Assembly: GCA_039975855.1 (NCBI GenBank)
Contig: JBDWGH010000003.1
Span: 372,001-436,000, forward strand
Source: Litorimonas sp039975855
GTDB lineage: Bacteria; Pseudomonadota; Alphaproteobacteria; Caulobacterales; Maricaulaceae
DNA length: 64,000 nucleotides
Reading direction: 5' to 3'
How positions within the stretch are numbered: position 1 is the stretch's first letter; the number at the start of each line of letters is the position of its first letter. The notes under the pieces are model-generated. The model was given only the letters and a program-made list of their open reading frames with translations. It was not told the origin of the DNA and did no database searches. Of the stretch, positions 1 through 6,415 are shown one piece after another. The position numbers and the translations under genes were made by a program.

Positions 1-154
1 TTGCGATCTTGGAAACCTCTGTGTCCAATCCTTCGTCATTCCAGGAAGATTGAACTTCGGATTTGTCTATCGTGAACAAATCATCCTGCGCGAAACTATG
101 GCCTGAGAATAGGAGCGTTAAAGATACGCTCGTCACTAGATATCTGAATATCAT
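1..154 (-). CDS. secreted protein, N-terminal fragment (runs off the window)
   Basis: Only the first 51 codons are inside the window; the gene continues beyond position 1. The protein starts MIFRYLVTSVSLTLLFSG and has a clear Sec signal peptide: a short basic n-region, a hydrophobic core, and a probable signal peptidase I site after SFAQ near residue 23. The mature part begins DDLFTIDKSEVQSSW and is acidic. No family can be recognised from so short a piece. A purine-rich stretch just upstream of the ATG may serve as ribosome binding site. It is divergent from the nuo operon and shares the 155-473 intergenic region with it. Confidence 0.6.
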   Translation of the reverse strand, partial: MIFRYLVTSVSLTLLFSGHSFAQDDLFTIDKSEVQSSWNDEGLDTEVSKIA

Positions 155-473
155 AAGATCGCCCTTTTTTTTGAAATTATCTTAGCCGTTCCGGATTTTC
201 AATAAATAGGTTGGTTTCAACATCAAATTTGGCCGCGCAATATCATCTTTGTTTTAGTTAGCTTGGGAGGAAAGGAGTAGATTCAGGATCAAGGTTTTGC
301 ACTTGCAAGTCATTCGCATAAAATTTAGTCAAATCAGGCTTTTAATGGGTCTTAACTCCAACTGAAAAACACTCACATTCGCGTCAGATTGTCCGTTGCA
401 ATCGCGCCTCTGGCTCAATAGACACGGGCCGATGGCAGACCCTGTTGAGTCTGCGCTTTAGCCTGCGAGTCCC
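155..473. other. intergenic region upstream of nuoA
   Basis: This 319-bp stretch separates the divergent secreted protein gene from nuoA. I found no convincing ORF, RNA gene or long inverted repeat in it. It is AT-richer than the flanking genes and should hold the promoter of the long nuo operon and that of the minus-strand gene. Confidence 0.6.
297..324 (+). promoter_or_regulatory. candidate sigma70-like promoter for the nuo operon
   Basis: TTGCAC (297-302) and TAAAAT (319-324) are separated by 16 bp and lie about 150 bp upstream of nuoA. This is the best -35/-10 pair I could see by eye. There is no independent support, and a transcription start could equally lie closer to the gene. Confidence 0.3.
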
Positions 474-839
474 ATGTCTGATTTCTTGCTGGAATATCTA
501 CCTGTTGTGATCCTTTTCGGGATAGCGTCGGTATTGTCCATTCTGTTCCTCCTTGTTCCAACGGTTATCGCGCCAAAGGATCCGGATTCAGAGAAAGTCT
601 CGACCTATGAGTGCGGGTTCAACGCCTTTGACGACTCGCGCATGAAATTTGACGTGCGGTTTTACCTCGTCGCCATTCTTTTCATTATCTTCGATATCGA
701 AGTCGCGTTCTTGTTTCCATATGCGGTCTCGCTGGACGGCATTACGTGGCAGGCTTGGCTTGTTGTTATGATCTTCCTTGCGGAGCTGGCTGCTGGCCTG
801 GCTTATGCTTGGAAAATCGGCGCGCTGGATTGGGAGTAG
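474..839 (+). CDS. nuoA: NADH-quinone oxidoreductase subunit A
   Basis: Small membrane subunit of respiratory complex I, which couples NADH oxidation and quinone reduction to proton pumping in the inner membrane. The 121-residue product has three hydrophobic segments (roughly 10-32, 64-84, 93-114). It carries the family signature STYECGF around residue 45, whose cysteine lies on the quinone-site loop, and the acidic FDIEVAFLFP stretch of the second helix. It is the first gene of the nuo operon, and nuoB starts 4 bp after its stop. Confidence 0.97.
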   Translation: MSDFLLEYLPVVILFGIASVLSILFLLVPTVIAPKDPDSEKVSTYECGFNAFDDSRMKFDVRFYLVAILFIIFDIEVAFLFPYAVSLDGITWQAWLVVMIFLAELAAGLAYAWKIGALDWE

Positions 840-843
840 GGTT

Positions 844-1395
844 ATGGTCTTAGTCAATCCAAATGGCGATGTCGGAACACCGGCCTATGATCCAAAAACT
901 CATGATGTTGGGTTTACGGGACTCTCGAATGAACTGGCTGATAAGGGCTTTATCACGGCGGCATCTGACGATTTGATTACATGGGCGCGAACCGGGTCCC
1001 TCATGTGGATGACATTCGGTCTCGCATGTTGCGCCGTTGAAATGATGCAGGCGTCCATGCCGCGTTATGACGTCGAGCGGTTTGGCTTTGCCCCGCGTGC
1101 GTCCCCACGCCAGTCTGATGTTATGATCGTTGCGGGTACGCTGACCAATAAAATGGCGCCAGCGCTTCGTAAAGTTTACGACCAAATGCCAAACCCGCGC
1201 TATGTGATTTCTATGGGTAGCTGCGCCAATGGCGGCGGCTATTACCATTACTCTTATGCGGTTGTCCGTGGCTGTGACCGGATTGTTCCTGTTGACGTCT
1301 ATGTCCCAGGGTGTCCTCCGACGGCGGAAGCCTTGGTTTACGGCATTCTTCAATTGCAGAAGAAAATCCGCCGCGAAGGGAATATTGAGCGCTAA
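844..1395 (+). CDS. nuoB: NADH-quinone oxidoreductase subunit B
   Basis: Peripheral-arm subunit carrying the terminal [4Fe-4S] cluster N2, which hands electrons to quinone. I chose the ATG at 844 (183 residues) because it directly follows the nuoA stop and gives the usual family length; an in-frame upstream ATG at 778 would lie deep inside nuoA. The cluster ligands are visible: the tandem Cys62-Cys63, Cys127 in SMGSCANGG and Cys157 in VPGCPPTAEAL. The two-base gap to nuoC implies translational coupling. Confidence 0.97.
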   Translation: MVLVNPNGDVGTPAYDPKTHDVGFTGLSNELADKGFITAASDDLITWARTGSLMWMTFGLACCAVEMMQASMPRYDVERFGFAPRASPRQSDVMIVAGTLTNKMAPALRKVYDQMPNPRYVISMGSCANGGGYYHYSYAVVRGCDRIVPVDVYVPGCPPTAEALVYGILQLQKKIRREGNIER

Positions 1396-1397
1396 TC

Positions 1398-2003
1398 ATG
1401 GCTGATAATTTCGCAGACCTTCAAGATCACATCCAGAGCCAGCTCGGCGAGGCGATTAATAGCGCCGAAGTCGCGTTTGGTGAGCTGACGCTATATGCGC
1501 GCCGTGCGGAAATCGTTACCGTGCTGACGTTCTTGCGCGATGACCCGATTTGTAAGTTTACGCAGCTAATCGATATCGCAGGAGTGGACTATCCCGCGCG
1601 TGCGCGACGTTTCGACGTCGTATATCATTTGCTGTCTATGGGTCATAACGCTCGTATCCGCGTCAAAATCACGACGGATGAAGGCACGGCCGTCCATAGC
1701 TGCGCCGCTGTTTATCCGAATGCGGATTGGTATGAGCGCGAAGCGTTCGATATGTATGGTATCGCCTTTGATAATCATCCAGATTTGCGCCGTATCCTCA
1801 CGGATTACGGCTTTGAGGGTTATCCCTTGCGCAAGGACTTCCCGCTCTCAGGCTTTGTTGAGGTGCGCTATGACGAAGGCCGTAAAGCCGTGGTCTATGA
1901 GCCCGTCAACCTCCCGCAAGAATATAGAAGCTTCGATTTCCTCTCTCCATGGGAAGGCGGCGAATATGAGCTGCCGGGTGATGAGAAAGCGGAGGAGGCG
2001 TGA
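1398..2003 (+). CDS. nuoC: NADH-quinone oxidoreductase subunit C
   Basis: 30-kDa subunit of the complex I connecting module; it has no cofactor and packs against NuoD. The 201-residue protein is a stand-alone NuoC, not the NuoCD fusion of enterobacteria. The family signature is visible near residues 110-150: YEREAFDMYGI, then LRRILTDYGFEGYPLRKDFP. The C-terminal tail EEA is acidic. The stop TGA overlaps the ATG of the following lipoprotein gene (TGATG), so the two should be translationally coupled. Confidence 0.97.
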   Translation: MADNFADLQDHIQSQLGEAINSAEVAFGELTLYARRAEIVTVLTFLRDDPICKFTQLIDIAGVDYPARARRFDVVYHLLSMGHNARIRVKITTDEGTAVHSCAAVYPNADWYEREAFDMYGIAFDNHPDLRRILTDYGFEGYPLRKDFPLSGFVEVRYDEGRKAVVYEPVNLPQEYRSFDFLSPWEGGEYELPGDEKAEEA

Positions 2004-2452
2004 TGGTGGCTTCTTTTAAAGGAATGCGGTTTTGTGCGCTCTCTATTTTGGCCACAGGTCTGGTTGCATGCGCGTCTAACGCCACTGATAAGGCAAATCC
2101 GGCTCAATTGAATTCCGGGGACAGCGCGAAGAAAGCCTTTCTTATTTCTGATGCGGCAGATTCGTTCGAAGAGATCAGTGCTGGGGATGCTTTGGACTGC
2201 AGAAGTTACGCGGTCTTTGTTGGGTTGAGAGGTCGTGGTCTTTTGGAGGTCACTCCGGCCGAGGAAAAGATGGCTGCAAAAGACGTTTCGAAGGTGTGGT
2301 CAGAAGTTTTTGATCGAAAGACCGACCCGGCAAAGCGTGAGGCTATCGAAAATAGGCAAGCGAGGGTTGATGCCCGTACGGCTGGAACATTGGAAAAGTT
2401 AGGGCCTGAAAAGTGCGTTGACCCGGTTCTAGAAAAACTAGGTTTGAAATAA
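2003..2452 (+). CDS. predicted lipoprotein inserted between nuoC and nuoD
   Basis: A 149-residue product of unknown family. It starts at the ATG overlapping the nuoC stop; a GTG one codon earlier (2000) is the alternative, and GGAGG at about 1991-1997 serves as ribosome binding site. The N-terminus is a lipoprotein signal peptide with lipobox L20-V21-A22-C23, so the mature protein should be lipidated at Cys23 and face the periplasm. The mature part is polar and largely helical by composition, with only two other cysteines (Cys66 and Cys138) that could pair. Its stop overlaps the nuoD start (TAATG), so it is a genuine operon member. A role in complex I assembly or stability is only an inference from position. 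Confidence 0.85.
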   Translation: MVASFKGMRFCALSILATGLVACASNATDKANPAQLNSGDSAKKAFLISDAADSFEEISAGDALDCRSYAVFVGLRGRGLLEVTPAEEKMAAKDVSKVWSEVFDRKTDPAKREAIENRQARVDARTAGTLEKLGPEKCVDPVLEKLGLK

Positions 2453-3648
2453 TGACCACCACTGAAGCCATCCTCCACGGTGATGACCGTAACTTCACGA
2501 TTAACTTCGGACCGCAGCATCCTGCGGCGCATGGTGTTTTGCGCCTTGTTCTGGAGCTTGAAGGTGAGATTGTTGAGCGCGTAGACCCCCATATTGGCTT
2601 GCTGCATCGCGGCACGGAAAAGCTGATGGAGCATAAGACTTATCTTCAAGCGCTGCCGTATTTGGACCGCCTCGACTATGTCGCGCCGATGAACCAAGAA
2701 CATGCCTTCTGTCTGGCGATTGAAAAGCTGACGGGCATGGGCGTTCCGCGCCGCGCGCAGTTCATCCGCGTGCTCTATTCCGAAATTGGCCGTATTCTCT
2801 CGCACATGCTCAACATCACGACGCAGGCGATGGATGTCGGCGCGCTGACGCCGCCGGTTTGGGGTTTTGAAGAGCGTGAAAAGCTCATGGTGTTTTATGA
2901 GCGCGCATGCGGGTCGCGTATGCATGCGAACTATTTCCGCCCGGGCGGCGTGCATCAGGATTTACCGCCAAAGCTGCTGGCTGACCTTGCAGATTGGTGT
3001 GAGCAATTCCCAGAAAAGCTCCAAGATATCGAAACGCTTCTGACTGAAAATCGGATTTTCAAACAGCGTAACGTTGATATTGGTGTTGTATCTGCTCAGG
3101 ATTGCCATGAACGCGGATTTACGGGTGTTATGGTGCGCGGATCAGGTCTCGCCTGGGATTTGCGGCGCAGTCAGCCATATGAAGTTTATAATGAGCTAGA
3201 TTTCAAAATTCCGCTCGGCAAAAACGGTGATTGCTATGATCGCTATCTCTGCCGCGTCGAAGAGATGTATGAATCCGTGAAAATCATGAAGCAGTGCTTG
3301 GAGATGATGCCGGAAGGTCCGGTGATGACGCAGGACAATAAATTCGTTCCGCCGCGCCGCGCCGAGATGAAGCAGTCCATGGAAGCGCTGATCCATCACT
3401 TTAAGCTCTATACTGAGGGCTTTTCTACGCCTGCGGGCGAAGTTTATTGCGCTGTTGAGGCGCCAAAAGGCGAGTTTGGCGTTTATCTTGTGTCTGATGG
3501 CTCAAATAAACCCTATCGCGTGAAACTACGTGCGCCTGGTTTCGCGCATCTGGCCGCTATGGATTATCTAAACCGCGGGCATATGCTCGCTGACGTGTCT
3601 GCGATCCTCGGTTCGCTCGATATTGTGTTTGGGGAGGTCGACCGATGA
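2452..3648 (+). CDS. nuoD: NADH-quinone oxidoreductase subunit D
   Basis: 49-kDa subunit that forms the quinone-binding cavity together with NuoB and is homologous to the large subunit of NiFe hydrogenases. The protein has 398 residues. Family motifs include FGPQHPAAHGVLRL near residue 20, whose histidines line the quinone site, PHIGLLHRGTEKLME near residue 50, and the C-terminal DIVFGEVDR. It starts one base inside the stop of the lipoprotein gene and overlaps the next small gene by four bases (ATGA). Confidence 0.98.
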   Translation: MTTTEAILHGDDRNFTINFGPQHPAAHGVLRLVLELEGEIVERVDPHIGLLHRGTEKLMEHKTYLQALPYLDRLDYVAPMNQEHAFCLAIEKLTGMGVPRRAQFIRVLYSEIGRILSHMLNITTQAMDVGALTPPVWGFEEREKLMVFYERACGSRMHANYFRPGGVHQDLPPKLLADLADWCEQFPEKLQDIETLLTENRIFKQRNVDIGVVSAQDCHERGFTGVMVRGSGLAWDLRRSQPYEVYNELDFKIPLGKNGDCYDRYLCRVEEMYESVKIMKQCLEMMPEGPVMTQDNKFVPPRRAEMKQSMEALIHHFKLYTEGFSTPAGEVYCAVEAPKGEFGVYLVSDGSNKPYRVKLRAPGFAHLAAMDYLNRGHMLADVSAILGSLDIVFGEVDR

Positions 3649-3848
3649 GCGATCCGTTGAAGAAAACTTACAGCGATTATCTCGCGCTTGGCTATCAGGT
3701 CACGTCAGCCTATTTTGCGGACGGATTTCATTTTCAGGTCCTACAGTCCAATGAGGATGTAGTCATCGCGCATATGCCGCACGGTAAAATTATGTCCGAT
3801 GGCTTTGTGCTCGATAGCGATGTGCAGATTACAAGGTTCATGAAATGA
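3645..3848 (+). CDS. small hypothetical protein between nuoD and nuoE
   Basis: A 67-residue soluble protein that begins MSDPLKKTYSDYLALGYQVT. It has no signal peptide, transmembrane segment or cysteine. I do not recognise a family. It overlaps nuoD by four bases (ATGA) and nuoE by four bases (ATGA), which makes it a tightly coupled operon member rather than a spurious ORF. The mixed aromatic and beta-type pattern (FHFQVLQSNEDVVIAHMPHG) suggests a small compact domain. A role as an accessory or assembly factor of complex I is possible but unproven. Confidence 0.8.
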   Translation: MSDPLKKTYSDYLALGYQVTSAYFADGFHFQVLQSNEDVVIAHMPHGKIMSDGFVLDSDVQITRFMK

Positions 3849-4900
3849 GCGCCCAACGCATGGCATTGGATCAGCCTGAGAGCTACGCGTTCTCTGCTGC
3901 GGCCGAAAAAGAAATCGACATGTGGGTCGCAAAATACCCAGCTGATCGTCAGAGGTCTGCTCTGATACCTGCGCTTTGGATTGCGCAAAAAGATGCTGGC
4001 GGGTGGTTGCCAGAGGTAACCATGCGCACGGTCGCCGATAAACTCGGCATGGCTTATATCCGCGTTTACGAAGTCGCGACATTCTACACGATGTTCAACC
4101 TCTCTCCGGTTGGGGAGCATTTTGTCCAGCTTTGCGGGACAACGCCATGTTGGTTGCGTGGGTCTGATGACTTGAAAGCTGTCATGGAGCGCCGTGTGGG
4201 GCCGCAAAACACGATTTCTGCCGATGGTAAGTTGAGCTGGCTCGAAGTTGAGTGTTTGGGCGCGTGTTCAAATGCGCCAATGATTCAGATTTCGAACGCC
4301 GATGGCGATCATTATTATGAAGATTTGACGGCGGAGAGTTTCGATAAGCTTCTCGATGAATTGGTGGCTGGAAACAAACCTGCGCCTGGTCCGCAGAACA
4401 CTCGTCAAGGGTCCGAGCCCGAAGGCGGGCCGATCGTTCTTGTTGATATGGATATTTACAAGCCGGGCAGGAAGATGACGAAGCTGCCGCATCAAGCCAA
4501 AAAATTAGAGGTTGTTCGGCACGCAGGCGCCGCGAAAGCTGCACCGAAGAAGGCGTCCAAGCCAAAACCTAAAGCCAAGCCTAAAGCGGTTGCGAAACCA
4601 AAAGCAGCGGCGAAGCCCAAGGTTGCTGCTAAGCCAAAGCCACAGGTGATTTACAAAGACGGACCAACGGACGGCACGCCAGATGATTTGAAAGTTATCA
4701 AAGGCATTGGTCCGGTATTTGAAAAAGAACTAAATTCAAAAGGCATCTACTACTATCGCCAAATCGGCGCGTGGAAAGTCGCCGATGTCAAAATGATCGA
4801 AGCTGATGTGCTGACCAAGTTTCCAGGCCGCATTAAACGTGACGAGTGGGTCAAGCAGGGCAAAGCTCTTGCGAAAGCTGCAGCTAAGGCGGCTAAATAA
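3845..4900 (+). CDS. nuoE: NADH-quinone oxidoreductase subunit E with C-terminal extension
   Basis: 24-kDa subunit of the NADH dehydrogenase module. The thioredoxin-like domain spans about residues 20-180 and holds the [2Fe-2S] cluster N1a. Its four ligands are visible as Cys97 and Cys102 (CGTTPC) and Cys137 and Cys141 (CLGAC). At 351 residues it is about twice the length of E. coli NuoE. A Lys/Pro/Ala-rich linker of repeated APK/KPKA units runs from about 225 to 270. A helix-hairpin-helix-like domain follows from about 276 to 351 with the motif DDLKVIKGIGPVFEKELN. Such extensions are, as I recall, common in alphaproteobacterial NuoE and their role is unknown. The preceding gene overlaps it, and the next gene starts at its stop. 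Confidence 0.95.
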   Translation: MSAQRMALDQPESYAFSAAAEKEIDMWVAKYPADRQRSALIPALWIAQKDAGGWLPEVTMRTVADKLGMAYIRVYEVATFYTMFNLSPVGEHFVQLCGTTPCWLRGSDDLKAVMERRVGPQNTISADGKLSWLEVECLGACSNAPMIQISNADGDHYYEDLTAESFDKLLDELVAGNKPAPGPQNTRQGSEPEGGPIVLVDMDIYKPGRKMTKLPHQAKKLEVVRHAGAAKAAPKKASKPKPKAKPKAVAKPKAAAKPKVAAKPKPQVIYKDGPTDGTPDDLKVIKGIGPVFEKELNSKGIYYYRQIGAWKVADVKMIEADVLTKFPGRIKRDEWVKQGKALAKAAAKAAK

Positions 4901-5103
4901 TGGGCCAAACGTTCACATTGATAACAGCGGTTTTGATGACAATGGCGGCGTTAACGTGGGTCGCATCTGCCTTGATGGTTGGAACAGCCGAGGGCGCGGG
5001 TTTAACCCGATGGTTCATCGTCGCGGCTTTCGCTGTAATGGCGGCGATCTATTGGCGGCTTTATTTTAAGCGGAAATCCGCAGAAAACTCCGGGACGGAA
5101 TAG
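4900..5103 (+). CDS. small two-helix membrane protein between nuoE and nuoF
   Basis: A 67-residue hydrophobic protein with two predicted transmembrane helices (about 5-27 and 37-55) and a basic, then acidic C-terminal tail (RLYFKRKSAENSGTE). Its ATG overlaps the last base of the nuoE stop, and nuoF follows after 2 bp, so it is part of the operon. I do not recognise a family. The two soluble complex I subunits that flank it give no direct clue; a membrane accessory subunit is one guess. Confidence 0.75.
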   Translation: MGQTFTLITAVLMTMAALTWVASALMVGTAEGAGLTRWFIVAAFAVMAAIYWRLYFKRKSAENSGTE

Positions 5104-5105
5104 CG

Positions 5106-6413
5106 ATGGCTGAACTCCTAAAAGACGAAGACCGGATCTTCAAAAACCTCTATGGTCGTCATGATTGGCGTCTCGAAGGCGCGCGGCAACGCGGCGCTTG
5201 GGAAGGTACAGCGGCAATGCTCGGGCAGGGCCGAGATTGGATTATCGATCAGGTTAAAGCCTCAGGCCTTCGCGGCCGCGGCGGTGCGGGATTCCCGACA
5301 GGTCTGAAATGGTCTTTTATGCCAAAGGAAGTTGGCAACCGTCCGCATTACCTCGTCGTCAATGCCGATGAGTCAGAGCCGGGAACCTGTAAAGACCGCG
5401 AAATGATGCGTAATGACCCGCATCTTCTTATCGAAGGCTGCCTTGTCGCGTCTTTCGCGATGCAGGCCCATGCGTGTTACATCTATTTGCGCGGTGAATA
5501 TGTTCAGGAGCGTAATCGTCTCCAAGCCGCGATTGAAGAAGCCTATGCTGCAGGCCTCGTTGGTAAAAATGCCTGTGGGTCAGGTTGGGATTTCGATATC
5601 TACATGCACCACGGTGCGGGTGCGTATATTTGCGGTGAAGAAACTGCATTGCTGGAGTCTCTTGAAGGTAAAAAAGGTCAACCTCGCCTGAAGCCGCCAT
5701 TCCCTGCGAATGCCGGTCTCTATGGCTGTCCGACAACCGTGAACAATGTCGAATCTATTGCTGTTGTCCCGACGATTTTGCGCAAGGGCGCGGATTGGTT
5801 CGCGAGCTTTGGCCGTGATAATAACAAGGGCACGAAAGTCTTCTCAATCTCAGGACACGTCAACACGCCGTGTAACGTTGAAGAGGCGATGTCTATTCCG
5901 CTTAAGCAACTCCTGGAAACCCATGCGGGCGGCGTTCGCGGAGGCTGGGATAATCTGAAGGCCGTTATTCCGGGCGGGTCTTCTGTTCCGCTTCTCCCGA
6001 AAGAGATTTGCGATACGGTTTTGATGGATTTTGATGCGCTGCGCGAACACCAATCTGGTCTCGGGACGGCGGCTGTCATCGTGATGGATCAATCCACCGA
6101 CGTCGTGAAGGCAATTGCGCGTCTGTCCTATTTCTACAAACATGAAAGTTGCGGCCAGTGTACGCCATGCCGTGAAGGCACGGGTTGGATGTGGCGCGTT
6201 ATGGAGCGCATGGTTGTTGGTAACGCGAAGACGTCCGAAATTGATATGCTACTCGACGTGTCCAAACAGGTCGAAGGTCACACAATCTGCGCGCTCGGCG
6301 ATGCAGCGGCGTGGCCAATCCAAGGGCTCATCCGTCACTTCCGTCACGAGATTGAAGAGCGCATCGATAATTACCGGGCAGATAAGCCAACCTTCGTTCA
6401 GGCGGCGGAATAG
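5106..6413 (+). CDS. nuoF: NADH-quinone oxidoreductase subunit F
   Basis: 51-kDa subunit that binds NADH, FMN and the [4Fe-4S] cluster N3, the entry point of electrons into complex I. In the 435-residue protein the glycine-rich FMN/NADH loop GRGGAGFPTG lies at residues 57-66. A second nucleotide-binding stretch, GAGAYICGEETALLESLEG, is near residue 175. The cluster ligands Cys349, Cys352 and Cys355 lie in ESCGQCTPC, with the fourth in HTICALGD about 40 residues later. It is followed directly by nuoG. Confidence 0.98.
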   Translation: MAELLKDEDRIFKNLYGRHDWRLEGARQRGAWEGTAAMLGQGRDWIIDQVKASGLRGRGGAGFPTGLKWSFMPKEVGNRPHYLVVNADESEPGTCKDREMMRNDPHLLIEGCLVASFAMQAHACYIYLRGEYVQERNRLQAAIEEAYAAGLVGKNACGSGWDFDIYMHHGAGAYICGEETALLESLEGKKGQPRLKPPFPANAGLYGCPTTVNNVESIAVVPTILRKGADWFASFGRDNNKGTKVFSISGHVNTPCNVEEAMSIPLKQLLETHAGGVRGGWDNLKAVIPGGSSVPLLPKEICDTVLMDFDALREHQSGLGTAAVIVMDQSTDVVKAIARLSYFYKHESCGQCTPCREGTGWMWRVMERMVVGNAKTSEIDMLLDVSKQVEGHTICALGDAAAWPIQGLIRHFRHEIEERIDNYRADKPTFVQAAE

Positions 6414-6415
6414 TT

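Noticed and set aside
778..843. Longer nuoB start inside nuoA
   Set aside because: It would overlap nuoA by about 60 bp, adds residues without similarity, and ATG 844 gives the normal family length.
850..1353. Antisense frame opposite nuoB
   Set aside because: Shadow of a strongly conserved gene with no start signal or recognisable motif.
2206..2955. Long antisense reading frame opposite the lipoprotein gene and nuoD
   Set aside because: It is opposite two well-supported genes; composition is Arg/His-rich, typical of a shadow frame, and no family is visible.
4540..4640. Lys/Pro/Ala codon repeats in nuoE considered as a mobile or tandem DNA repeat
   Set aside because: The units are irregular, stay in frame and encode a low-complexity linker; no DNA-level repeat structure extends beyond it.
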